A program made the translations under genes and the position numbers. A DNA stretch of 37,018 bases from Paracoccaceae bacterium (GTDB taxonomy: Bacteria; Pseudomonadota; Alphaproteobacteria; Rhodobacterales; Rhodobacteraceae). The stretch lies in assembly GCA_902573175.1 (NCBI GenBank), contig CACGIS010000008.1, positions 1 through 37,018 on the forward strand. The letters run 5' to 3'. Below, one piece after another: positions 28,747 to 37,006 of this stretch. Every line of letters starts with the position of its first letter. The stretch's first letter is position 1. Below the pieces are notes generated by a model, which was not told the DNA's origin, did no database searches, and saw nothing but the letters and a program-made list of their open reading frames with translations.

Positions 28747-29212
28747 CTGGAATATGACCTTTTGACAAATATTGCCTACCAATCCATTGGGCAACTAAAG
28801 CTGGTTTCTCAAAATCCTCTATCTCAACTTCAACACGCCATGTCGTCGAAATTTCAAAGGGCCTAACTTTTCGAATATCAGAAAGCTCAAAACGCCCTCG
28901 AACCTTTGATCCAACTTTCACCGGGGATAAAAACCTTAGCTTATCAAAGCCATAGTTTACTCCTAAATTAGATCCTTCTATCGTAGGAATTGCATCGTAA
29001 TACATAGCGGAAAGTAGTGAAACTGTTAAAAATCCATGCGCTATAGTTCCATTAAAAGGTGTTTTCTGGGCAGCAATTGGATCTACGTGTATATATTGCC
29101 AATCCTCCGTTAAGTCAGCAAATTTATCTACCATCGCTTGGTCAATAGTAAACCATCTCGAAACACCCACCTCTAAACCTAATTTCTCTTTAAGATCCTC
29201 AAAGCTCAGCAA
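28739..29212 (-). CDS. MaoC-like (hotdog) dehydratase / enoyl-CoA hydratase-2 family protein
   Basis: This hotdog-fold protein probably hydrates or dehydrates an acyl-CoA. The 157 residues begin with SFEDLKEKLGLEVGVSRWF and contain the active-site segment LTEDWQYIHVDPIAAQKTPFNGTIAHGFLTVSLLS (about residues 37-72), which supplies the aspartate and histidine typical of MaoC/NodN proteins. A longer frame opens at ATG 29251, but TTG at 29212 has a GAGGA site 5 bases upstream, starts one base after the SDR stop and matches the family's N-terminus, so I prefer it. It is the middle gene of an SDR-MaoC-kinase operon. The exact substrate is unknown. Confidence 0.85.
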   Translation of the reverse strand: MLSFEDLKEKLGLEVGVSRWFTIDQAMVDKFADLTEDWQYIHVDPIAAQKTPFNGTIAHGFLTVSLLSAMYYDAIPTIEGSNLGVNYGFDKLRFLSPVKVGSKVRGRFELSDIRKVRPFEISTTWRVEVEIEDFEKPALVAQWIGRQYLSKGHIPDG

Positions 29213-29213
29213 A

Positions 29214-30029
29214 TCAGTCCTCACCAAATATACTTGGCCCCGTTGAAACATTTATTCCACCCGATATTGGTAGTATAGCGCCAGTGACATATGAACCACC
29301 TTTTCCGCATAAAAATTGAATGGATGCAGCAATATCGTCGGTTTGACCTATACGCTTTAATGGAACTCTTTTTGAAACACGCATTGTGCCTTTCGAGTCT
29401 CCCATCGCAAAATCAGTCATATTGGATTGAAATGGACCAGGAGAAAGTGCGTTGACTGTTATATTTCTTTCAGCCAGTTCCTTTGCTAAAATTCTAGTGA
29501 TATGGTGAACCGCAGATTTAGAGGCTGCATACGAATAGGCACCGTCACCCATTGGAACTTCACCCATAACACTACCTATATTCACAACACGTGATGGAAA
29601 ATCTGACTTTGAAGAAGATTCTAACAACGGAACCAGTTTCTGAGTTAAATAAAAGATGGCAGAGACATTTAGATTGAGAACTTTTGCCCACGCGTCGTAA
29701 GGAAAACTACTAAGATCTGAGCCCCATGTTCTGCCAGCGTTATTAATTAAAATATGTAATTTTGAATTTTTAGAATAAATTTCATTAATTATATTATTAA
29801 TACCAGCCTCACTACTCAAATCACCTCTAAAAGGTATAACCTCTCCCTCAAAGCCATAATTATTTAACTCTTTAGCTGCGTTTTGACAATTTTCTAATTT
29901 TCGAGAGACAATAAAAACTTTTGCACCCGCTGAAACTAAACCCACCGTTGCCATAAGACCTATACCAGTAGAACCTCCAGTAACGAGTGCAGTCTTTCCT
30001 CTAAGGGAAAACAAATTATCAGAAATCAT
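29214..30029 (-). CDS. Short-chain dehydrogenase/reductase (SDR), classical type
   Basis: This is an NAD(P)-dependent alcohol/ketone oxidoreductase of 271 residues. The cofactor loop TGGSTGIG lies at 17-24, NNAG at 96-99 and the catalytic set is S153, Y167 and K171 (AYSYAASK). A basic residue after the second strand (SRK near 42-44) suggests NADP(H) preference, though this is only indicative. The C-terminal part (LSPGPFQSNMT, QTDDIAASIQFLCG, YVTGAILPISGG) resembles 3-oxoacyl or gluconate-type reductases. First gene of the SDR-MaoC-kinase operon, so a hydroxyacyl-CoA or ketoacyl-CoA substrate is reasonable. It is divergent from rnd across 133 bases. Confidence 0.9.
   Translation of the reverse strand: MISDNLFSLRGKTALVTGGSTGIGLMATVGLVSAGAKVFIVSRKLENCQNAAKELNNYGFEGEVIPFRGDLSSEAGINNIINEIYSKNSKLHILINNAGRTWGSDLSSFPYDAWAKVLNLNVSAIFYLTQKLVPLLESSSKSDFPSRVVNIGSVMGEVPMGDGAYSYAASKSAVHHITRILAKELAERNITVNALSPGPFQSNMTDFAMGDSKGTMRVSKRVPLKRIGQTDDIAASIQFLCGKGGSYVTGAILPISGGINVSTGPSIFGED
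29218..29222 (-). promoter_or_regulatory. Ribosome binding site deciding a TTG start for the MaoC-like gene
   Basis: Read on the minus strand this is GAGGA, inside the last codons of the SDR gene and 5 bases before TTG at 29212-29210. It favours the short form of the MaoC-like protein. Confidence 0.55.
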
Positions 30030-30162
30030 TGCTTATCAATTTTAAAGTTCACTTTTGAGTTTATTCTTAAATTCTTTATAGTTAAATAAAAATTTTCTAT
30101 AGTTGCCTGATCGCAAGCTAATAGTTATTTGAACATAATGGGATCATGAAAAAGGAAAACTA

Positions 30163-30774
30163 GTGACAAATTTCACCTACAGTAAAGATTTACCTGATAA
30201 CCTTGACCTAGGAAAAATAGTTGCAGTTGACTGCGAAACTATGGGGTTAAACCCTGGTCGCGATAGACTTTGTGTAGTGCAACTTTCATCCGGTGATGGG
30301 CATACTCATATTGTCCAAATAGAAAAAAATCAAACGAAGGCTCATAACCTGGAAAGGCTGTTACAGGATGAAAATATACTGAAGTTATTTCATTTTGGAC
30401 GCTTCGATATTGCCATTTTATATTCTACTTTTGGTCTTCTTTCTTCACCTGTTTATTGTACAAAAATAGCTAGTAAAATTGCGCGAACCTATACTGATCG
30501 TCACGGGCTTAAAAATCTTCTTACAGAGCTTTTAGAAATTGATATTTCCAAACAGCAACAATCAAGTGACTGGGGAGCCAAAACACTAACTAAAGCCCAA
30601 ATAGAATATGCTGCAAGTGACGTTCTGCATTTACACGCATTACGAGAAAAACTAAATGAAATGCTGGAACGTGAAAATAGAGCTGATTTAGCCAACGAAT
30701 GTTTTAAATTTTTGCCATTTCGCGCAGCTTTAGACATTAAAGGTTGGAATGATATTGATATTTTTGAGCATTAA
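30163..30774 (+). CDS. rnd: Ribonuclease D-type 3'-5' exonuclease (short form)
   Basis: This exonuclease trims RNA 3' ends. The 203 residues contain the DEDDy catalytic set: D23 and E25 in VAVDCETMGL, D82 in FHFGRFDIAIL and Y149 with D153 in YAASDVLHLH. The protein stops after the exonuclease domain and lacks the HRDC domains of E. coli RNase D (about 375 residues); the short form is what I recall from Rhodobacterales. The start is GTG at 30163 with AAGGA 6 bases before it. It precedes lptC by 13 bases, so it likely leads the lpt operon. The substrate could be tRNA precursors or other RNA. Confidence 0.9.
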   Translation: MTNFTYSKDLPDNLDLGKIVAVDCETMGLNPGRDRLCVVQLSSGDGHTHIVQIEKNQTKAHNLERLLQDENILKLFHFGRFDIAILYSTFGLLSSPVYCTKIASKIARTYTDRHGLKNLLTELLEIDISKQQQSSDWGAKTLTKAQIEYAASDVLHLHALREKLNEMLERENRADLANECFKFLPFRAALDIKGWNDIDIFEH

Positions 30775-30787
30775 AAGGTTTCCATAA

Positions 30788-31393
30788 ATGCCCGCCTTAA
30801 AAGTCAGTTATTCAAATACAGTTTTTTACTTGAAATTAACTTTGGGTTTTCTAGGCTTATTCGCTCTCGTACTGATTTTTTTGTCCGCAAAAAAATTAGA
30901 CCCAAGTACAGAAATTCCTTTTGCGAAGGAGATAGATTTTGCAACGCTGGATGATGGCCTCACTAAACCATTATACTCGTCAATGACCAACTCAGGTGAT
31001 GAGCTTCGCATATCAGCAGATCAAGTTATTTCAACTGAAGAAAAAGATACGGCTGTCATAAAATCTGCTACTTTGAGAATTTTTTCTGATAGTGGCTCTA
31101 ATTTATTTTTGTCGTCCGATACGGCGCTTCTTAACAAAGGAAAAAAAAATTTAATTTTTTCAAAAAATGTGATCCTAAAAACGGATGATAAAATGAAAAT
31201 TACCGCACCAGAAATACTTACAGCACTTGACCAAACTCTGATAAAGGCTGAGGGACCCGTTAAAGGTTTATTTGGCAATAGCAACATAGAGGCAGGGCAA
31301 CTTGATATATTTAGAGAAAATACATCATCTAATCTAGTTATAAGTTTTACTAAAGGCGTTAAGATGGTATACAACCCTAGCCAATCTTTTTAA
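30788..31393 (+). CDS. lptC: LPS export ABC transporter periplasmic protein LptC
   Basis: It is a bitopic inner-membrane protein of the lipopolysaccharide export bridge that passes LPS from LptB2FG to LptA. The 201 residues have one N-terminal membrane segment (about 14-36, VFYLKLTLGFLGLFALVLIFLSA) and a periplasmic beta-jellyroll of alternating strands, with weak sequence conservation as usual for this family. The assignment rests on layout and on the neighbours lptA and lptB. It starts 13 bases after rnd and ends 10 bases before lptA. Confidence 0.85.
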   Translation: MPALKVSYSNTVFYLKLTLGFLGLFALVLIFLSAKKLDPSTEIPFAKEIDFATLDDGLTKPLYSSMTNSGDELRISADQVISTEEKDTAVIKSATLRIFSDSGSNLFLSSDTALLNKGKKNLIFSKNVILKTDDKMKITAPEILTALDQTLIKAEGPVKGLFGNSNIEAGQLDIFRENTSSNLVISFTKGVKMVYNPSQSF

Positions 31394-31403
31394 GAGAAGA
31401 AAC

Positions 31404-31880
31404 TTGTCAAAAATTGGAAAATTTTTTTTATTTGCCGTGTTACTATCCAACATGGCATTTTCACAAAACGCCGGTTTTGGTTCGCTAGTATCAGATCGAA
31501 CCGAACCCGTTGAATTCAGCTCCGACCGTTTAATTTTTAACCAAGAGGAAAATTTGGCGGAATTATTTGATGGAGTAAAAATTATTCAAGGTAAGACCGT
31601 ATTAAGCGCAGAATACGTTAAAACTATTTATTCTAAGGCGAACAAATTGGAAAAAGTTTTTGCGGAACGCAATGTTGAATTAAAAAGTGACCAGGACATT
31701 GCTCGAGCCGATACAGCTATCTATTCCTTAACCGAGAATTCTATCTCCTTAACTGGAAACGCACAGTTATTGCAAGGAGCCAGTAATATAATGGCTGACC
31801 AAATATTAATAAATACAGAAACTGGCCTCACTCAATTATTGGGGAGTGTAAAAACTGTTATATCCCCGAGCACTAATTAA
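31404..31880 (+). CDS. lptA: LPS transport periplasmic protein LptA
   Basis: It forms the periplasmic bridge that carries LPS to the outer membrane. The 158 residues begin with a signal peptide (MSKIGKFFLFAVLLSNMAFS, cut before QNAGFG) and continue with the OstA-like repeats: VEFSSDRLIFNQEENLAELFDGVKIIQG, ADTAIYSLTENSISLTGNAQLLQGASNIMADQI. The start is TTG at 31404, preceded by AGAGAAG; no ATG in frame would keep the signal peptide whole. The TAA is directly followed by the lptB ATG. Confidence 0.88.
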   Translation: MSKIGKFFLFAVLLSNMAFSQNAGFGSLVSDRTEPVEFSSDRLIFNQEENLAELFDGVKIIQGKTVLSAEYVKTIYSKANKLEKVFAERNVELKSDQDIARADTAIYSLTENSISLTGNAQLLQGASNIMADQILINTETGLTQLLGSVKTVISPSTN

Positions 31881-32633
31881 ATGTCTTCTTTCGAGGTATT
31901 GGAATCTGAAACAGGGCTAATGGTAGCCGGTCTTAGGAAGAGTTTTAAAAAAAGGATAGTTATTCACGATGTTTCATTAGAACTACGAAGAGGGGAAGTG
32001 GTTGCGCTGCTAGGACCAAATGGGTCTGGGAAAACAACTACTTTTTATTCTATAGCAGGTTTAACTTCATCAGATGGGGGGCAAGTAAAAATAGATGGCT
32101 TAGACGTGACAACTATGCCCATGTATCGCCGAGCTAGGATGGGTTTGGTTTATTTGCCACAAGAAACATCTATATTCAGAGGTTTGAATGTTGAGGAAAA
32201 CATAAAAGCGATACTTGATATTTCAACACCCATTAAATCAGACCGACAAGCAAAATTAGAAAAACTATTATCAGATTTTCGGATAGGCCACCTAAGAAGG
32301 ACTCCTGCGCTTGCTTTATCGGGCGGCGAGCGTCGTCGAGTAGAAATTGCGCGAGCCTTAGCAACAGACCCAAAATATATACTACTAGATGAACCTTTCG
32401 CCGGGGTTGATCCCATCTCAATAAATGATGTTCGCACTCTTGTTGCAGAATTGAGGAGCCAGGGTATAGGCGTCCTTATAACCGATCACAATGTCCGAGA
32501 TACTCTTAAGATCGTAGATAGAGCATATATTTTGCATGATGGCCGGGTTATCGTTTCTGGAATACCTGAGGATGTTGTAAATAATGACAATGTACGTCGA
32601 GTCTATCTAGGAAAAGACTTTAATATCCAATAA
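31881..32633 (+). CDS. lptB: LPS export ABC transporter ATP-binding protein LptB
   Basis: This cytoplasmic ATPase powers LPS extraction by LptB2FG. The 250 residues show Walker A GPNGSGKT at 45-52, Q-loop LPQET near 92-96, signature LSGGE at 146-150, Walker B YILLDEP with D170-E171 and the switch histidine in ITDHN. The YLPQE and PFAGVDP stretches are typical for LptB and distinguish it from branched-chain amino-acid ATPases. It begins immediately after the lptA stop. The next gene is 195 bases downstream. rpoN, which follows lptB in many proteobacteria, is not here. Confidence 0.95.
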   Translation: MSSFEVLESETGLMVAGLRKSFKKRIVIHDVSLELRRGEVVALLGPNGSGKTTTFYSIAGLTSSDGGQVKIDGLDVTTMPMYRRARMGLVYLPQETSIFRGLNVEENIKAILDISTPIKSDRQAKLEKLLSDFRIGHLRRTPALALSGGERRRVEIARALATDPKYILLDEPFAGVDPISINDVRTLVAELRSQGIGVLITDHNVRDTLKIVDRAYILHDGRVIVSGIPEDVVNNDNVRRVYLGKDFNIQ

Positions 32634-32661
32634 GAAATATAAACTTTTCAGTTCATTTTCA

Positions 32662-32690
32662 TTGACATAATTGCTGCAAAGTTCTTCAAT
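32662..32690 (+). promoter_or_regulatory. Candidate sigma-70 promoter upstream of hpf
   Basis: TTGACA at 32662-32667 is followed after 17 bases by TTCAAT at 32685-32690. This would let hpf-ptsN be transcribed separately from the lpt genes. No -24/-12 (sigma-54) site was seen. Confidence 0.4.
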
Positions 32691-32708
32691 AAAATTATAG
32701 GGCAATTA

Positions 32709-32729
32709 AGGTAGAAAAATTTTTTACCT
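32709..32729 (+). repeat. Perfect AT-rich inverted repeat in the lptB-hpf gap
   Basis: AGGTA-G-AAAA pairs with TTTT-T-TACCT around a one-base centre, with one G-T pair. It lies about 20 bases after the candidate promoter and 100 bases before hpf. It could be a weak hairpin in the hpf leader or an operator; it is not followed by a T run, so a terminator is unlikely. Confidence 0.4.
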
Positions 32730-32815
32730 AAGTAAAAAATACAATCCTCAAACGCTAAGAAGTGTATACCTTCAATTGCAGTTTAAATTAACTTCGCCTC
32801 AAATGGGCCGATGCC

Positions 32816-32821
32816 TAAGGA
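32816..32821 (+). promoter_or_regulatory. Ribosome binding site deciding the hpf start
   Basis: TAAGGA lies 7 bases before ATG 32829. An earlier in-frame ATG at 32811 has no such site, and this sequence would fall within its coding region. Confidence 0.7.
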
Positions 32822-32828
32822 TACTTAT

Positions 32829-33392
32829 ATGCAATACCAAATCTCAGGAATTCATATCGATGTTGGCGATGCTCTTCAAACGCATGTTAAAGGAGAGCTA
32901 AATGACGCTATCACTAAATATGCCGACCGTCCAACAGACGCTCAGATTATTTTTTCAAAAAGTGGTCACGAGTTTGTTTGCGATGCAATAGTTCATTTAT
33001 CGACAGGACTGACTGCACAAGCAAAAGCTTCAAAGGCGGAAATCTATGCAGCTTTTGATGCATGTGCTGAAAAAGTGGAAAAACAATTACGTCGATATAA
33101 AAGAAAACTCAAAGGTCATCATAAAGATCGAAATCAATCAGTTGAATTTATTGATCCCACATCGTATACGAATCCAACAAAAGAGGGTCATAAAGAATCG
33201 GCTACTGACTCAGAGCCCCTAATTATTGCAGAAACGGATAGCAAGTTCCCAATTTTTTCTGCAAAAGAGGCAGCTGAAGAATTAGAAAGGTCTAAACTTC
33301 CCTTTATTTTGTTTAAAAATGAAGAAAAAAAAGGCGTGAATATAATATTTCGACGTAAGGACGGAAATATAGGCTGGGTCCAGCTAAGTTGA
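32829..33392 (+). CDS. hpf: Ribosome hibernation-promoting factor, long form (HPF/RaiA)
   Basis: It binds the 30S subunit and stores ribosomes as inactive dimers in stationary or starved cells. The 187 residues have two parts: an N-terminal S30AE domain (1 to about 100, MQYQISGIHIDVG, CDAIVHLSTGLTAQAKA, AAFDACAEKVEKQLRRYKRKLKGHH) and a C-terminal dimerisation domain (about 128-187, FPIFSAKEAAEELERSKLPF, IIFRRKDGNIGWVQ). The long form explains 100S formation by a single protein. It starts at ATG 32829 rather than 32811. It stands in the usual order before ptsN. Confidence 0.93.
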   Translation: MQYQISGIHIDVGDALQTHVKGELNDAITKYADRPTDAQIIFSKSGHEFVCDAIVHLSTGLTAQAKASKAEIYAAFDACAEKVEKQLRRYKRKLKGHHKDRNQSVEFIDPTSYTNPTKEGHKESATDSEPLIIAETDSKFPIFSAKEAAEELERSKLPFILFKNEEKKGVNIIFRRKDGNIGWVQLS

Positions 33393-33431
33393 AATAAGCG
33401 TTTTAAAGGGTGTCTAAAAGAGCTATTTTAA

Positions 33432-33896
33432 ATGGAATTTTCAAATCTGTTAAAGCCAGAAGCGATTCGTATTTTTTCGTCTGTTTCAAGTAAGAAAAGG
33501 TTGCTGCACGACTTGGCCGGAATTGCTGAGGCTTGTTATCGTACCGACTATTCAAATACTGTTGAAGCGTTGATTGAAAGAGAATCCCTTGGACCCACAG
33601 GGGTTGGGGGAGGTGTTGCGTTGCCTCATGCTCGTTTGGAAAATTTAGATCAAGTAGTGGGGGCTTTTATACTTTTAGAAAGCCCTGTTGAGTTTGAGGC
33701 TATTGATAGGCAACCTGTTGATGTTGTTTTTAGTCTCTTTGCTCCCAAATCCGCGGGGGTAGAGCATCTTAAAGCTTTAGCGCTGGTATCGCGTACGTTG
33801 CGCGAACAGTCAATTGTCGCTAAATTACGCTCCAACCCTGATCCAACTACTCTCTACACGATTTTGACCGAACCAGCTAACGTAAAAGCCGCTTAA
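33432..33896 (+). CDS. ptsN: PTS IIA-like nitrogen-regulatory protein PtsN (EIIA-Ntr)
   Basis: This phosphoacceptor of the regulatory phosphotransferase chain (PtsP-NPr-PtsN) adjusts potassium and nitrogen-linked processes. The 154 residues carry the phosphorylated histidine H66 in GVALPHARL, preceded by RESLGPTGVGGG, with C-terminal LKALALVSRTLREQSIVAKLR. It lies 39 bases after hpf in the same direction. rpoN, its frequent partner, is absent from the cluster. PtsP and NPr would have to be encoded elsewhere. Confidence 0.93.
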   Translation: MEFSNLLKPEAIRIFSSVSSKKRLLHDLAGIAEACYRTDYSNTVEALIERESLGPTGVGGGVALPHARLENLDQVVGAFILLESPVEFEAIDRQPVDVVFSLFAPKSAGVEHLKALALVSRTLREQSIVAKLRSNPDPTTLYTILTEPANVKAA

Positions 33897-33948
33897 CTTT
33901 TAATAATAATTGATGCTCTTAAATAACAAAATTTGGTTTTTAGAGAGC

Positions 33949-34740
33949 CTATCTCAGTATTACGTTTCGTGAAGACGCTATAAAAAACGGATTTTTATAA
34001 TGCGGTTTCCCGTACTTCAAAGGTTGTTTATCTTCCACTTGCAAAACAATACCGCCAGCTGCTGATAAAACCGCATGCCCTGCTGCCGTATCCCATTCCA
34101 TAGTTGGCCCAAAACGTGGATAAAGATCTGCTTCACCCGCAGCTATTAAACAGAACTTCAGCGAAGATCCCGCACTGACTAGTTCTTTACACCTGTATTT
34201 GGATATATATTCATCAGTTTTTTTATCGCGGTGAGACTTGGAGGCCACAACTTTTAGGGCTGTATTATCAGAAAATGCAGTATTAATCCTTTTTATCAAA
34301 CCCATTTTAGACACACTAAAATAAGCCATTTCCTCAACCGCATCACCATTTTCGTCTGTATAAAATAATCTTTGCCGTGCTGGCGCGTAAACAATACCTC
34401 GTATTGGCTCTCCATTGGCAACTAAGGCTATATTTACAGTAAAATCTCCTCTGCGCTTAATAAATTCCTTAGTTCCATCTAAAGGATCTACTATAAAAAA
34501 AACTGAGGCACTTAAATCATGAGATTTGACTTGTTCCTCAGTAATGACCGGTATTTCCGGAAAATATTTTTTAAGGCCCTTTGATATAACTTTATCTGCT
34601 TTTTTATCAGCTATAGTAACTGGACTATCATCGGATTTCAGTAATACTTCAAATGTACTACTGTTATATATATCCATAATAACTTCACCACTGGTGAGCG
34701 CTAGAGACCTAAAGACTTCACAAATTTTAGTATAATTCAT
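33949..34740 (-). CDS. cysQ: 3'(2'),5'-bisphosphate nucleotidase CysQ
   Basis: It removes the 3' phosphate from PAP, a by-product of sulfate assimilation, and so recycles AMP. The 263 residues belong to the lithium-sensitive inositol-monophosphatase superfamily: E68-E69 in VITEEQ, D85 and D88 in the DPLDGTKEFIKRRGDF motif (85-100) and WDTAAGHAVL near 216 form the metal site. KEFIKR with FTVNIAL is the CysQ type rather than inositol phosphatase. It converges on ptsN across 52 bases and is divergent from dnaK. No further sulfate-assimilation genes are in the window. Confidence 0.92.
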   Translation of the reverse strand: MNYTKICEVFRSLALTSGEVIMDIYNSSTFEVLLKSDDSPVTIADKKADKVISKGLKKYFPEIPVITEEQVKSHDLSASVFFIVDPLDGTKEFIKRRGDFTVNIALVANGEPIRGIVYAPARQRLFYTDENGDAVEEMAYFSVSKMGLIKRINTAFSDNTALKVVASKSHRDKKTDEYISKYRCKELVSAGSSLKFCLIAAGEADLYPRFGPTMEWDTAAGHAVLSAAGGIVLQVEDKQPLKYGKPHYKNPFFIASSRNVILR

Positions 34741-34879
34741 GTGATAAAGCCGGCCACTCTAATTTTTTGTTAGTTTTATAGGTCATAGTAATTTTCTTTT
34801 ATAACTGGATATTAAAATCTTTAATTATTTAAACTTAGACGGTTTTTATAACATTTTATAAAAAATTTTCTTATGTAAG

Positions 34880-34908
34880 CTTGCAGGTCGCTTTAAGCCT
34901 CCCTATAT
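34880..34908 (+). promoter_or_regulatory. Candidate heat-shock (RpoH-type) promoter of dnaK
   Basis: CTTGCA at 34880-34885 and CCCTATAT at 34901-34908 are separated by 15 bases, which resembles the alphaproteobacterial sigma-32 pattern CTTG...C(C/T)TATAT. Transcription would start near 34915, about 100 bases before the dnaK ATG. The rest of the 274-base cysQ-dnaK gap is AT-rich and shows nothing else clear. No CIRCE repeat is present. Confidence 0.6.
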
Positions 34909-35014
34909 ACCGCCTGTCAGAGTATATGGTTTGAAGCCCACTTTTTATCAATTGAGACGATAATCGGGAACATCCTATATCATTAATGAGCATGTAAGCA
35001 AAAGGAATACAAAA

Positions 35015-36934
35015 ATGGGTAAGGTTATTGGTATCGATTTAGGCACCACAAATAGCTGCGTAGCTATAATGGACGGATCCCAACCAAGAGTAATCGAAAA
35101 CGCAGAAGGGGCTAGAACCACTCCTTCGATTGTTGGTTTCACTGATGATGAGCGTCTTGTTGGTCAACCTGCCAAAAGGCAAGCTGTAACAAACCCTAGC
35201 AATACTGTATTTGGTGCCAAACGTTTGATTGGACGTAGGATAGATGACCCTGACCTAGCAAAAGACAAGAAAAATCTACCGTTCTCCGTTGTAGATGGTG
35301 GAAATGGTGATGCTTGGGTCGAAGCGAAAGACGAAAAATATAGCCCGTCGCAAATATCCGCTTTTACATTACAAAAAATGAAAGAAACCGCTGAGGGCTA
35401 CCTCGGAGAGGATGTGACTGAGGCAGTAATAACCGTACCCGCTTATTTTAATGATGCTCAAAGGCAAGCAACAAAAGATGCTGGGAAAATTGCAGGACTG
35501 GATGTTCTTAGAATTATAAACGAACCTACTGCTGCAGCATTAGCGTATGGCTTAGATAAAAAAGAAACTAAAACTATCGCTGTTTATGACTTAGGCGGTG
35601 GGACGTTTGACGTGACTGTTTTGGAAATAGATGATGGACTGTTTGAGGTCAAATCTACTAATGGTGATACCTTTTTAGGTGGTGAAGATTTTGACATGCG
35701 GATCGTAAATTATCTGGCTGACGAGTTTAAAAAAGAAAACAGCGTTGATTTGACTGCAGATAAAATGGCACTGCAACGTTTGAAAGAAGCGGCTGAAAAA
35801 GCAAAAATAGAGCTGTCATCCGCAAACCAAACAGAGATAAATCAGCCTTTTATTTCTATGGATGGTAAAACAGGTCAACCTCTGCATATGGTAATGAAAT
35901 TGACCCGCGCTAAACTTGAGTCACTTGTGAGTGACCTAATAAAAACTTCTATTAAGCCATGCCAAGCGGCACTCAAGGATGCAGGCCTTTCTACCGATGA
36001 CATTGATGAAATCGTTTTAGTTGGTGGAATGACAAGGATGCCAAAAGTAATTGAAGAAGTTACTAAATTCTTTGGTAAGGAGCCACATAAAGGCGTAAAC
36101 CCTGACGAAGTGGTTGCAATGGGTGCTGCTATTCAAGCTGGGGTTCTTCAAGGTGATGTAAAAGACGTCGTATTACTTGACGTGACCCCACTATCTCTTG
36201 GAATCGAAACATTGGGGGGTGTTTTCACAAGGCTAATCGATAGAAACACAACTATTCCAACTAAAAAATCGCAAGTTTTTTCAACTGCTGAAGATAATCA
36301 AAATGCAGTTACAATTCGCGTATTCCAAGGCGAACGCGAACTTGCCGCTGACAATAAAATACTTGGTCAGTTTAACTTAGAAGAAATTGCTCCAGCACCG
36401 CGCGGTATGCCTCAAATCGAAGTTACTTTTGATATAGATGCAAACGGAATTGTTTCGGTTTCTGCAAAAGACAAAGGAACTGGTAAAGAGCAGAAAATTA
36501 CTATTCAAGCCTCAGGTGGCCTATCTGATGAAGATATTGAGCAAATGGTAAAAGATGCGGAAGAAAATGCGGAATCGGATAAGGAGCGCCGTGAACTCAT
36601 AGAAGCCAAGAACCAGGCAGAAAGCTTGATACACTCAACTGAAAAATCGATGGAAGATCACTCCGACAAAGTGGATCCAACAACAATCGAGGCAATTGAA
36701 CTAGCAATTTCTGCTCTTAAAGATGATCTTGAAACTGAAAATGCTGGAAAAATTAAATCTGGTATTCAGAACGTTACTGATGCAGCTATGAAATTAGGGG
36801 AAGCTATCTACAAGTCGAATCAAGAAAACGAAGAAGACACGGCGCCTTTCGATGCCAGCGATAACGCAGCGGCAAATGCTGACGACGATATTCTTGATGC
36901 TGATTTCGAAGATCTTGGCGACGAAAAAAATTAA
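35015..36934 (+). CDS. dnaK: Molecular chaperone DnaK (Hsp70)
   Basis: This is an ATP-driven chaperone that works with DnaJ and GrpE. The 639 residues match the family (638 in E. coli). The N-terminal ATPase shows [12 protein letters not shown] at 5-16, the second phosphate motif [14 protein letters not shown] near 189-202 and [12 protein letters not shown]; the adenosine motif and linker follow ([18 protein letters not shown] near 385-402), then the substrate-binding beta domain, and the helical lid ending in an acidic tail with [22 protein letters not shown] lies 10 bases before ATG. dnaJ follows after 72 bases. Confidence 0.98.
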   Translation: MGKVIGIDLGTTNSCVAIMDGSQPRVIENAEGARTTPSIVGFTDDERLVGQPAKRQAVTNPSNTVFGAKRLIGRRIDDPDLAKDKKNLPFSVVDGGNGDAWVEAKDEKYSPSQISAFTLQKMKETAEGYLGEDVTEAVITVPAYFNDAQRQATKDAGKIAGLDVLRIINEPTAAALAYGLDKKETKTIAVYDLGGGTFDVTVLEIDDGLFEVKSTNGDTFLGGEDFDMRIVNYLADEFKKENSVDLTADKMALQRLKEAAEKAKIELSSANQTEINQPFISMDGKTGQPLHMVMKLTRAKLESLVSDLIKTSIKPCQAALKDAGLSTDDIDEIVLVGGMTRMPKVIEEVTKFFGKEPHKGVNPDEVVAMGAAIQAGVLQGDVKDVVLLDVTPLSLGIETLGGVFTRLIDRNTTIPTKKSQVFSTAEDNQNAVTIRVFQGERELAADNKILGQFNLEEIAPAPRGMPQIEVTFDIDANGIVSVSAKDKGTGKEQKITIQASGGLSDEDIEQMVKDAEENAESDKERRELIEAKNQAESLIHSTEKSMEDHSDKVDPTTIEAIELAISALKDDLETENAGKIKSGIQNVTDAAMKLGEAIYKSNQENEEDTAPFDASDNAAANADDDILDADFEDLGDEKN

Positions 36935-36955
36935 TCAGTTTTTTAAGCGAATCAA

Positions 36956-36978
36956 CCAACCTGCGCAATTCAGGTTGG
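36956..36978 (+). terminator. Stem-loop in the dnaK-dnaJ gap
   Basis: A perfect 8-base-pair stem (CCAACCTG at 36956-36963 with CAGGTTGG at 36971-36978) has a 7-base loop. Only a broken T run follows (ATATTTTAT), so it is more likely a partial terminator or mRNA-processing/stability element that lowers dnaJ relative to dnaK. Confidence 0.5.
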
Positions 36979-37006
36979 GCGATATTTTATAAGAGGGACA
37001 CCCACT

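Noticed and set aside
34741-35014. CIRCE (HrcA) operator upstream of dnaK
   Set aside because: No TTAGCACTC-N9-GAGTGCTAA repeat or close variant is present; a sigma-32-like promoter explains control better.
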